From NCBI GenBank assembly GCA_937900045.1, contig CALCEB010000160.1, positions 1 through 15,881 on the forward strand: a stretch of 15,881 bases of DNA, in the 5' to 3' direction. Made by a program: the position numbers and the translations under genes. This DNA is from an uncultured Acidobacteriota bacterium (lineage in GTDB: Bacteria > Acidobacteriota > Terriglobia > UBA7540). Below are positions 1 to 6,557 of this stretch, piece after piece. The first letter of the stretch is position 1. Each line of letters opens with the position of its first letter. Below the pieces are notes generated by a model. It had not been told where the DNA came from. It worked only from the letters and a program-made list of their open reading frames with translations, and made no database searches.

Positions 1-1341
1 ATTGGCGCCGGTCCCACGGGGTTGGGCGCTGGTTACCGGCTGCACGAACTCGGCCATGAGAACTGGGTGCTCTACGAAAAGGCGGACGATGTGGGCGGGC
101 ACGCCACTTCCCACGTCGATGCGCAGGGATTCCTGTGGGACGAAGGCGGACACGTCATCTTCTCGCACTATCCGTATTTCGACCGGCTGGTAGATCAAAT
201 GCTCGCCGGTGAAGTTCACGAGCGGGTCCGGGAGAGCTGGATCCTCACTCAGGACTTTTGGGTTCCTTACCCTTTTCAGAACAACCTTCGATACCTGCCG
301 AAACCCCTTCAGGTTAGCTGTCTTCTGGGCGCAGCCAAAGCCTCTGCCAACTCAAAAAGCCAGGAGTCTAAGAACTTCCGGGAATGGACCCTGGCCACGT
401 TTGGTGAGGGTATCGCAGAAACCTTCATGTTTCCTTACAACTCGAAGGTTTGGACGACACCCCTTGAGCAGATGTCGAAATCCTGGATCGCGGAGCGGGT
501 GGCGGTGGTGGATTTCAAACGCCTGCTGGAAAACGTTCTCTACGAGCGCGATGACGTAGGCTGGGGGCCGAACAGCAAGTTTAGGTTTCCGCTTCATGGT
601 GGCACCGGAGAAATTTACCGGCGCATCGCCCGGTCGTTTGCGGAAAAGGTGAAGACCGGGAAACGGCTGGTTGAAGTGGATTCAGCCCGCCGCACGGTTT
701 CCTTTGCGGACGGAAGCGGCGATACTTACGATGTCCTGATCTCAACCTCGCCGCTGGACCTCTTGGCGCAGATGTTGAAGCCTGCCGATGGCAAAGTCCA
801 GGAAGCGGCCGCAGACCTTCGTCACAATAACCTGCTGGTGCTGGGCATCGGCTTGCAGAAGAAGATTGAGACCAGCAATTGCTGGACCTATTTCACCGAC
901 CCGGACGTCCCCTGCTACCGCTCCACGAATTTCTCCCACTACTCGCCTTTTAATGTCCCGAGTGGAGATACGGAGCATTACAGTTCGCTGATGTGCGAAA
1001 TGTCATTCCGGGCGGGAGAGCCGCCGGACCCGGAGCAGATGCTGGACCAGATGATTGCCTGCCTGATCCGCGCCAAAGTGTTGGAGGAGTCTGACCGTGA
1101 CCGGGTTGTTTCGCGTTATCATCGCGTTGTCGAATATTCCTACCCGATTCCCACCCTGGACCGGGACCGGGCGCTGGGCATTTTGCAGCCGGCCCTGATG
1201 AATCAGGGAATTTACTCACGGGGCCGGTTTGGCGCGTGGCGATACGAGATCGGTAACATGGACCACTCGGTGATGATGGGTGTTGAAGCCGTCAATCATA
1301 TTCTGGCGGGTGAGAAAGAGGCAGTCTTCCACAGTTCCTGA
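1..1341 (+). CDS. glf: UDP-galactopyranose mutase, eukaryotic type (5' end cut by window)
   Basis: Flavoenzyme that interconverts UDP-galactopyranose and UDP-galactofuranose, the donor for galactofuranose in surface glycans; cytoplasmic. The frame is open from the first base, so the start lies outside the window; the Rossmann motif GAGPTGLGAG comes at once, so probably only a few N-terminal residues are missing. 446 residues are visible. Numbering from the first visible codon, I see GGHVIFSH (His51), PYNSKVW (Asn147, Trp151), AERVAV (Arg166), YRSTNFSHYSPF (Arg307, Tyr314), YPIPTLDR (Tyr381) and GRFGAWRYEIGN (Arg409, Tyr415, Asn419). From memory, the Aspergillus fumigatus enzyme uses Asn163, Trp167, Arg182, Arg327, Tyr334, Tyr419, Arg447, Tyr453 and Asn457; the spacings within each pair match exactly. 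Classical bacterial Glf (E. coli, Klebsiella) is far more distant. A glycosyltransferase follows 13 nt downstream, probably in the same operon. Stop TGA at 1339-1341. Confidence 0.92.
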   Translation: MGAGPTGLGAGYRLHELGHENWVLYEKADDVGGHATSHVDAQGFLWDEGGHVIFSHYPYFDRLVDQMLAGEVHERVRESWILTQDFWVPYPFQNNLRYLPKPLQVSCLLGAAKASANSKSQESKNFREWTLATFGEGIAETFMFPYNSKVWTTPLEQMSKSWIAERVAVVDFKRLLENVLYERDDVGWGPNSKFRFPLHGGTGEIYRRIARSFAEKVKTGKRLVEVDSARRTVSFADGSGDTYDVLISTSPLDLLAQMLKPADGKVQEAAADLRHNNLLVLGIGLQKKIETSNCWTYFTDPDVPCYRSTNFSHYSPFNVPSGDTEHYSSLMCEMSFRAGEPPDPEQMLDQMIACLIRAKVLEESDRDRVVSRYHRVVEYSYPIPTLDRDRALGILQPALMNQGIYSRGRFGAWRYEIGNMDHSVMMGVEAVNHILAGEKEAVFHSS

Positions 1342-1354
1342 CTCGATCAAAACC

Positions 1355-2350
1355 ATGGAAAGTCCTGAAGCCAATCCGATGCCTGCTGTTAGCGTTATCA
1401 TCCCCCCATACAAAACCGCTCATCTTATCGCTGAAACCCTGGATTCTGTCTTTTCACAAACATTCAAAAGCTTCGAAGTCATCGTGGTCAACGGCGGCTC
1501 GCCGGACACTCTGGAATTGGAAAAAGCCCTCCTGCCCTACCGGGACCGCATTCACTATATCAGAGAGGAAAACCGGGGGCCGGGTGGCGCCCGCAATACG
1601 GCGATCCGCCGGGCGCGAGGTGAGTTTCTGGCATTTCTTGACAGCGACGACTTATGGTTGCCGGATTTTCTGGCTGACCAATTGAAGTTTTTCCAGGAGC
1701 ATCCCGGATTAGATTTGGCGGTTGCCGACTGCATTTATTTCGGAGATACCAGCTTGGCGGGCAAATCCTGGCAATCGCTTTACCCTATCCACGGTCCGGT
1801 AACGTTTGAGAAGATTTTACCCACCCACGGGGGCGCTTTCGCGTCCTGTGTTGTGTTGAAGCGGGAGACGGCGTTGAAGGTTGGATTCTTTGAAGAGCAC
1901 TACCTGCTCGAAGACTATCAATACTGGCTTAGGCTCCTGTATTCCGGGGGTCAGATGGCCTACCTCCGGAAGGTGCTGGGGAAGCGGCGAGTCCACTCGG
2001 TAAGCGCAACGTACAATCACGATGTCATCGTCCCGCAGGCCATCAAGGTCCTGCAGAAACTTGAACCCAGGCTCGATCCAGCAAGAAAAGAGGCGGGTCT
2101 TGTCCGTGAGGAGATCGCTCGATCCCAGTCGCAATTAGCGGTGGAGGATGGCAGGCGAAGCCTGGCAGCAGGAGAATTCAAGGGGGCTCTTCACTCTTTC
2201 GAGGCAGCCTACGCCGCAGTTCCCTCCCGCAGAGTCCACCTGGTACTGCTAGGCCTGCGCTGGGCGCCTCGCTTGACGCGGAGTGTGGTGGACCGCCGGG
2301 ACCGGTATTTGTATGAAAAAACCAGTCGCGGCAAGCCCCCGGTTACATAG
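1355..2350 (+). CDS. Family 2 (GT-A) glycosyltransferase
   Basis: Transfers a sugar from a nucleotide-sugar donor to a glycan; cytoplasmic or membrane-associated. 331 residues from ATG 1355. The GT2 fold is clear: VSVIIPPYKTA (12-22), an ENRGPGGARNTAIRRARGE stretch, FLDSDD with the metal-binding DxD (Asp96-Ser-Asp98-Asp99), and EDYQYWLRL with the likely catalytic acidic pair (Glu186-Asp187). The C-terminal ~100 residues are helical, with no membrane helix. The usual VVNDGSPD nucleotide-binding motif reads VVNGGSPD here (Gly47, codon 1493-1495), so a normally conserved Asp is missing. Start choice: ATG 1355 begins just after the glf stop; a GTG at 1280 would overlap glf by about 60 nt, and ATG 1379 lies closer to the domain. 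None has a strong ribosome binding site. Sitting behind glf, it may be a galactofuranosyltransferase, but that is inference from position; acceptor unknown. Confidence 0.88.
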   Translation: MESPEANPMPAVSVIIPPYKTAHLIAETLDSVFSQTFKSFEVIVVNGGSPDTLELEKALLPYRDRIHYIREENRGPGGARNTAIRRARGEFLAFLDSDDLWLPDFLADQLKFFQEHPGLDLAVADCIYFGDTSLAGKSWQSLYPIHGPVTFEKILPTHGGAFASCVVLKRETALKVGFFEEHYLLEDYQYWLRLLYSGGQMAYLRKVLGKRRVHSVSATYNHDVIVPQAIKVLQKLEPRLDPARKEAGLVREEIARSQSQLAVEDGRRSLAAGEFKGALHSFEAAYAAVPSRRVHLVLLGLRWAPRLTRSVVDRRDRYLYEKTSRGKPPVT

Positions 2351-2412
2351 GCGCTTGTGGCCGCAACATGAAAAATGAATTGTGGATAGTCCGTCTCACG
2401 GGTTCCATGCCG

Positions 2413-2433
2413 GGGCGGGCCTTGTGCCCGCCC
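2413..2433. terminator. GC-rich hairpin between convergent genes
   Basis: A perfect 8-bp stem (GGGCGGGC at 2413-2420, GCCCGCCC at 2426-2433) closes on the 5-nt loop CTTGT. It lies between the end of the glycosyltransferase gene and the end of the converging acetyltransferase gene, where a two-way terminator would be expected. There is no T-run on either side, so intrinsic termination is unproven. The GGCGGGCCTTGTGCCCGCC type of palindrome also occurs as dispersed extragenic repeats in environmental genomes, which is the alternative reading. Confidence 0.45.
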
Positions 2434-2463
2434 GTCCTGGCTCTCGACAAGGACAGCTTCTTC

Positions 2464-3429
2464 CTATTCTCGCGGTTCCCAAACATAGGCTCCAAAAATC
2501 TTGAAGGTTAGGAATCCCACCCGTTCGTAGAGTTTCACTGCCCCCGCGTTCGCATCGGTCACGGTCAGCGTGACTTCCTCAAGACCCCGCTTCACAAGCT
2601 CGCGGAAACCCTGTTCCATCATGGCTTGTCCAAGCCCGCATCCTTGGAATTCTTCCGCCACCGCGATCTGCGGGATGTGAGCGGTCCCGGAGCGCACTTC
2701 CGTCAGCGCTAGAATCCCGGCAAGTTTCCCAGTGGGCAGGTGAATGGCTGCCTGGGAAAGGCCCGGCAGAATCTCCCCGCAACCGTGGAAGTGCAGGATG
2801 CTCTCAATGAGCCGGGATGACCCAGGAACAGAAAGGTACTGGTCATTGATCCGGGCGTCGACATGGCGGCGGTAAGTGTGAAACAGGAGCTTGGCCGCAT
2901 CACCGTCATGACGCCTCACCCAAGGGACCAGAGAGAAGTTTCCCAGGCTTTGCCGGGAATTCGCGGAAGCGTGATCGTCGCTCGGCCATTTCTTCAGGTC
3001 GAGAGTCATGAAACGCCGGGGAAAGACTTCAAACCCGTGGGCCCGGAAGTCCGGCCCTATTTCCTCCACTTTGAAGTGCGGAAGTTGCGCTTCCACCCTT
3101 TTCAAACGAGGGGTTGCCAAGATGGTTTCCAGGACGTGCTCCACCAACGTCCGGCATTCTTCCGGGTCCACGCCGCTCCGGTCAAAAAAAAGATCCCCGA
3201 TCAGCCCTTTGAATTCCTCGTAAATGAAGAAACTGTATCCTAGAACTCGTCCCCCCTTTACCAGCGCATACCCACTAAGCCTCTTTTCCGCCAGGCACGC
3301 GGAAATGATCCGCTTGGAGGACGCGAAGTCCCAGCGCAGTTCGTCTTCCCAAGCTCGGGATTCTGTGGCGAGCAGCGGCTGGAAATCGCGCGCCTCGAAG
3401 TGGCGAATATCAATAACCTCGGCAGGCAA
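2464..3429 (-). CDS. GNAT-family N-acetyltransferase, probably tandem domain
   Basis: 321 residues. Acetyl-CoA-dependent acyl transfer is the expected chemistry; the acceptor cannot be told. The C-terminal half is a good GNAT domain: IPQIAVAEEFQGCGLG (252-267) carries the Q-x-x-G-x-G acetyl-CoA pyrophosphate loop, then VTLTVTDANAGAVKLYERVGF gives the last strands and the typical N-A-x-x-L-Y-x-x-x-G-F signature. The first ~160 residues (ARDFQPLLATESRAW, then a sheet and a helix with GYSFFIYEEFKGLIGDLFF) look like a second, degenerate GNAT domain without the acetyl-CoA loop, as in mycothiol-synthase-like tandem proteins. The start is TTG at 3427-3429, chosen because a good AGGAAG site precedes it and no ATG occurs until the middle of the protein. 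It stands alone, convergent with the glycosyltransferase gene. No sign of damage. Confidence 0.87.
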   Translation of the reverse strand: MPAEVIDIRHFEARDFQPLLATESRAWEDELRWDFASSKRIISACLAEKRLSGYALVKGGRVLGYSFFIYEEFKGLIGDLFFDRSGVDPEECRTLVEHVLETILATPRLKRVEAQLPHFKVEEIGPDFRAHGFEVFPRRFMTLDLKKWPSDDHASANSRQSLGNFSLVPWVRRHDGDAAKLLFHTYRRHVDARINDQYLSVPGSSRLIESILHFHGCGEILPGLSQAAIHLPTGKLAGILALTEVRSGTAHIPQIAVAEEFQGCGLGQAMMEQGFRELVKRGLEEVTLTVTDANAGAVKLYERVGFLTFKIFGAYVWEPRE

Positions 3430-3434
3430 GGCGT

Positions 3435-3440
3435 CTTCCT
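3435..3440 (-). promoter_or_regulatory. Ribosome binding site deciding a TTG start
   Basis: Read on the minus strand, AGGAAG lies 5 nt before the TTG at 3429-3427. It supports TTG initiation for the acetyltransferase, which has no ATG near its N-terminus. Confidence 0.6.
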
Positions 3441-3503
3441 TTCAGTAAGAAAACACTCTCCGCTCCGTAAAGCGCGTCCTACGCTTTCCGTCTACAGGAT
3501 GGC

Positions 3504-3522
3504 GCGGGCCCGCCGGGCCCGC
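3504..3522. repeat. Perfect GC palindrome in acetyltransferase leader region
   Basis: Two 9-base arms (GCGGGCCCG at 3504-3512 and CGGGCCCGC at 3514-3522) flank one central base; in RNA it folds as an 8-bp all-GC stem with a 3-nt loop. If transcription of the acetyltransferase gene starts near the TATACT element, the hairpin lies in its 5' leader about 75-95 nt before the start codon, where it could attenuate expression. It may equally be an extragenic repeat like the one at 2413-2433. Confidence 0.5.
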
Positions 3523-3700
3523 ATCGGGCTACTTCCAGTAACAAAAGGCCGATTCCGGCAAAAGTATAACTCAAATTCAAGGCAGAACCCGGCCTGTTTC
3601 GCCTCGAGCTCGCAACACTTTCCGGGCGAAGTCCCAAATATTCCGTAGAAACCAAACGAATTTGAAACTTGGCCAGCGTTCGCCCCTTACGGCTCTTGTT

Positions 3701-3770
3701 TGTCACCCCCGCGCAAGCGGGGCTCAGCGATTCGCCGCGCGCGGGCTGGATTCCCACACCCCGTTATCGC
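3701..3770. repeat. Degenerate extragenic palindromic repeat
   Basis: Begins TGTCA and contains CCCCGC-GCAA-GCGGGG (3707-3722), a perfect 6-bp stem with a GNRA-type loop, then GGCTCAGCGATTCGC and GGCTGGATTCCC. The pattern (TGTCA, CCCCGCxxxAGCGGGG, CTGGATTCCC) matches the family of dispersed palindromes common between genes in environmental bacteria, which normally end in a mirrored GAATGACA; that end is absent, so this copy looks truncated. A related GGGCTCAGCGGATTCGC string lies at about 14404-14420 in this window. Confidence 0.5.
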
Positions 3771-3864
3771 GAGGTCAAGTTTTTGCGTGGATAGGCTTCG
3801 CTGCAATGAGGCCGCCGGGTTTGATGGATGATGACATTACTTGGCTTAACCTTGTAACCTCCCC

Positions 3865-3893
3865 TTGGAGAGTTGTTGGACAGATTCTATACA
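3865..3893 (+). promoter_or_regulatory. Candidate sigma-70 promoter for the secreted protein gene
   Basis: TTGGAG (3865-3870), an exact 17-nt spacer, then TATACA (3888-3893). Initiation near 3900 would leave a leader of about 190 nt before ATG 4092. The elements match consensus at 4 of 6 and 5 of 6 positions. Found by eye only. Confidence 0.35.
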
Positions 3894-4091
3894 GCATGGG
3901 GTGCTAAGGACCTGAACAGTCCGCTCTGTCCTGACGCCAAATCCATTGAACCCATATATTGACTCTCTGGTGAATAATCCCGGCCTGGCCGATTTTCTCT
4001 TTGACGAACCCGCGCTTTGGTGTTGAAATATGGAAAGGCATTCTCGAGAGGATTTCCTCTGGCGAGAACTTTTGGACAGGGGAGTTGGGAA

Positions 4092-4766
4092 ATGAAACGG
4101 TTTTTGACTCTGATTTGTGCCGCGCTGATGATCGCCGGTCTTTCGCAATCGCTTTGGGCTCAGGATTCGCAGGCCCAGCCGGACGATCAGAGTGACCTTA
4201 ACCAGATCACTATTCCGGAGGGAACGGAATTCAAGCTGCAGCTCCACACCAGCATCAACACCAAGACTTCGAAAGCCGGGGACCGCGTGATTACAACTCT
4301 GCTCGATCCGGTGACGGTGGAAGACACGCAAGTGCTGCCCAAGGGTGTGCGCATTGATGGCCACATTGGTGAAGTGAAGCCCGCGGGGCGGCGCGGCAAG
4401 GGTGGATACCTCAGCATCATCTTCGACACGGTTACGATGCCGAATGGCGAAAAACTGGCCATCCTTGGCTCCCTGACGGAGGTGTTCTCCAGCGAAAGCG
4501 GCAGCGATCCGAACGTCGGTCCCGAAGGCGACTTGAAAGGCGGCGGGGCGAATCACAAGAAACAAGTCGCAATGTTCATCGCACCCGCAGCGGCTGGCGC
4601 CGCCGCAGGTGGGCTGGCCGGCGGAATCGCGGCTGGGGCCGCTGGAGCCGTGGCCGCCCTGATTATTCCGAAAGGCAAGGAAGCAGCACTGCGAGCGGGC
4701 TCGCTCATCGGAATGCGCCTGGACCAAGATGTCACTGTAACCCTACCCCCGGACAGCTTGAAATAA
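4092..4766 (+). CDS. Secreted protein with Gly/Ala-rich C-terminal segment, function unknown
   Basis: 224 residues from ATG 4092, chosen because a GGGGAG ribosome binding site lies about 7 nt upstream and the protein then opens with a clean signal peptide (MKRFLTLICAALMIAGLSQS, cleavage likely after Ala23). The mature part has IPEGTEFKLQLHTSINT (41-57) and LPKGVRIDGHI (82-92), an 'I-P-x-G-T ... L-P-K-G' pattern like the beta strands of VirB10/TrbI-type domains, and a second copy of this logic near the end (IIPKGKEAALRAGS, then MRLDQDVTVTL). Between them, residues 164-190 are almost only Ala and Gly, resembling a glycine-zipper membrane or oligomerisation segment. Such proteins seem frequent in Acidobacteria (from memory), with no assigned role. 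An upstream in-frame ATG at 4017 would hide the signal peptide. Convergent with glpK; not part of an operon. Confidence 0.82.
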   Translation: MKRFLTLICAALMIAGLSQSLWAQDSQAQPDDQSDLNQITIPEGTEFKLQLHTSINTKTSKAGDRVITTLLDPVTVEDTQVLPKGVRIDGHIGEVKPAGRRGKGGYLSIIFDTVTMPNGEKLAILGSLTEVFSSESGSDPNVGPEGDLKGGGANHKKQVAMFIAPAAAGAAAGGLAGGIAAGAAGAVAALIIPKGKEAALRAGSLIGMRLDQDVTVTLPPDSLK

Positions 4767-4785
4767 GTAGCCGACCTGCGGCTAC
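4767..4785. terminator. Stem-loop directly after stop codon
   Basis: GTAGCCG (4767-4773) and CGGCTAC (4779-4785) form a perfect 7-bp stem with a 5-nt loop, starting at the base after the TAA. No T-run follows, so it could end the transcript with help from Rho or protect the 3' end. It could also serve the converging glpK transcript, which ends 84 nt away. Confidence 0.45.
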
Positions 4786-4868
4786 GTCTCTGAAGGTAGT
4801 GCGGATCCCCTATGCGCACTGTGCATGCGCGCCCCACGCTCCATCCGCCAGGCGTTGTCACTTTTGCA

Positions 4869-6407
4869 TTAGGTGGCAGAATCCGCCGCCTCCTTCACCC
4901 ACCCTTTTGCCCGTTCAACTGCCCGCATCCAACCCTGATAAAAACCTTCGCGCCGTCCAGTCTCCATTCGTGGTTCAAACCGGGATGGAACGTCTTGCCC
5001 GTCCGCTTTCAATAGCCCCTCGCCGGTACGCTCCAAATCCCGCTCATCCCTCCAGAATCCGGTAGCGAGACCCGCAAGATACGCCGCTCCCAGAGCCGTA
5101 GCCTCGACCGTGGCATGGCGCTCCACGGGAATACCCAGAATGTCGGCCTGAAACTGGCAGAGGAAATCATTCCGCGTGGCGCCGCCGTCCACACATAGGA
5201 CCCGGGGCCGCAGACCGGAGTCGGCGGCCATCGCTTCTGCCACAGCTCGCGTCTGATAGGCCATGGACTCCAGCGCAGCCCGCACCAGGTGGTTACGGTT
5301 TGAGCCGCGCGTCAGGCCCACAATCGCCCCTCGCGCGTAAGGGTCCCAGTGTGGCGCGCCCAACCCGACAAAAGCAGGGACAAAATAGACACCGCCGTTG
5401 TCAGGAACAGCTCGCGCCATCGCTTCACTCGCTTCGGCATCTGGCAGGATGGCCATTTCATCACGCAGCCACTGGATGGCAGCTCCAGCAATGAAAATGC
5501 TCCCTTCCAGCGCAAAATTGGTCGTCCCATGGCGCCGCCAGGCGACGGTCGAAATCAAACCGGAATGGGACTCACACACTTCGGCGCCCGTGTTCATCAG
5601 CAGGAAACAACCGGTACCGTATGTATTCTTGGTGTCACCCCGGCCAAAGCAGCGATGCCCGAAGAGGGAAGCTTGCTGGTCACCCGCCACGCCCGCCACA
5701 GCGGTCGAGCCGCCACCGCCCAGCAAGTTTGTTTCCCCAAACACTTCGCTGGAGGACTTCACTTCCGGGAGGATGGCGCGGGGAATACGGAAATATTCAA
5801 GGATTTCATCATCCCAGGCCATCGTTCGTAAATTAAAGAGCATTGTCCGCGAAGCGTTGGAAACGTCCGTAGCGTGAACGCGTCCCGCCGTCAGCTTCCA
5901 TAGCAACCAGGTGTCAATCGTTCCACAAGCCAGGTCTCCACACTCCGCCTTTTCGCTTGCCCCCGGAACATTTTCGAGGAGCCAAGCGATTTTAGTAGCT
6001 GAAAAATAAGCGTCTGCAACCAAGCCGGTCTTCTCACGCAGTGTCCGGTCAAAACCCTCGCGCCGAATCCGGTCGCAAGTGGCGGCGGTGCGCCGGCATT
6101 GCCAAACAATGGCAGGATGAACCGGCCGCGACGTAGCACGGTCCCACAAGACAACCGTTTCCCGTTGGTTGGTAATACCGATGGCGTGAACATCACCGGG
6201 GAGAACTTTCGCTTGAGCTAACGCCCGCAAGGCAACCCCCCGCTGCGACTCCCAGATTTCCTCTGCATCGTGCTCCACCCATCCGGGCCGCGGATAATGC
6301 TGTTTGAATTCCTGCGCGGCTGAAGCTGCTGCTTTTCCGCTCCTTTCAAAGAGGATGGCCCGGGAACTGGTGGTGCCTTGATCGAGAGCTAGGATGTAAT
6401 GCGGCAT
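4869..6407 (-). CDS. glpK: Glycerol kinase
   Basis: ATP + glycerol to sn-glycerol-3-phosphate, feeding lipid synthesis or catabolism; cytoplasmic. 512 residues, close to E. coli GlpK (502). FGGY-kinase landmarks in order: ALDQGTTSSRAILF (7-20), WVEHDAEEIWESQ (43-55), GITNQRETVVLWDR with the glycerol-binding Arg82-Glu83, ADAYFSATKIAWLL (131-144), GTIDTWLLWKLT (162-173), AGDQQASLFG with the catalytic Asp243, GTGCFLLMNTG, VPAFVGLGAPHWDPYARG, and the C-terminal VDGGATRNDFLCQFQADI. Start: the MPHYILALDQG ATG (6405-6407) is preceded by GGAGG about 10 nt upstream; an in-frame extension to 6470 adds a non-conserved 21 residues. The loop before GDQQ (LLGGGGSTAVAG) lacks the Arg that E. coli GlpK uses to bind the inhibitor fructose-1,6-bisphosphate (Arg236), so that control is probably absent. 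No glpF, glpD or glpR nearby. Confidence 0.96.
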   Translation of the reverse strand: MPHYILALDQGTTSSRAILFERSGKAAASAAQEFKQHYPRPGWVEHDAEEIWESQRGVALRALAQAKVLPGDVHAIGITNQRETVVLWDRATSRPVHPAIVWQCRRTAATCDRIRREGFDRTLREKTGLVADAYFSATKIAWLLENVPGASEKAECGDLACGTIDTWLLWKLTAGRVHATDVSNASRTMLFNLRTMAWDDEILEYFRIPRAILPEVKSSSEVFGETNLLGGGGSTAVAGVAGDQQASLFGHRCFGRGDTKNTYGTGCFLLMNTGAEVCESHSGLISTVAWRRHGTTNFALEGSIFIAGAAIQWLRDEMAILPDAEASEAMARAVPDNGGVYFVPAFVGLGAPHWDPYARGAIVGLTRGSNRNHLVRAALESMAYQTRAVAEAMAADSGLRPRVLCVDGGATRNDFLCQFQADILGIPVERHATVEATALGAAYLAGLATGFWRDERDLERTGEGLLKADGQDVPSRFEPRMETGRREGFYQGWMRAVERAKGWVKEAADSAT

Positions 6408-6507
6408 GTTTGAGCTTTCCTCCGCGCGGCTAGCCGCTGGCACTTTGCCAGGCGCCCTGCGGTTTTCCATTTTAACTTGGGCGGTTAATCTTACACTTTC
6501 GTTGAGA

Positions 6508-6531
6508 GACCCGGAATGGCCAAAATGGGTC
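6508..6531. promoter_or_regulatory. Operator-like dyad upstream of glpK
   Basis: A 24-bp dyad of the form GACCC-N4-TGGCCA-N4-GGGTC, every non-N position symmetric. It lies about 100 nt before the glpK start and just after the end of the upstream minus-strand gene. On the minus strand a TAAGAT (6493-6488) follows 14 bp downstream and could be a -10, placing the dyad over the -35 region, a usual place for a repressor or activator site. The long loop makes it a poor terminator hairpin. No regulator gene is in view. Confidence 0.35.
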
Positions 6532-6557
6532 GTGCGAGTGAAAGAAAACCGCTGAAA

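Larger units (their letters stand above)
3430..4091. other. 660-nt non-coding spacer between divergent genes
   Basis: Separates the acetyltransferase (minus) from the secreted protein (plus). Short reading frames on both strands show no recognisable domain, no supporting ribosome binding site and biased residue composition, so I call no gene. It holds a GC-rich palindrome at 3504-3522, a degenerate dispersed-repeat-like block at about 3701-3770, a possible minus-strand -10 element (TATACT read at 3568-3563) and a plus-strand promoter candidate at 3865-3893. Just downstream of that promoter, ACAG (3916-3919) can pair with CTGT (3926-3929). Confidence 0.6.

Noticed and set aside
3846..4727. A 293-residue open frame on the minus strand across the secreted-protein gene
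   Set aside because: It is antisense to a gene with signal peptide and ribosome binding site, has no recognisable domain, and its composition (many His, Arg, Ser, Gln) is that of a reversed GC-rich gene.
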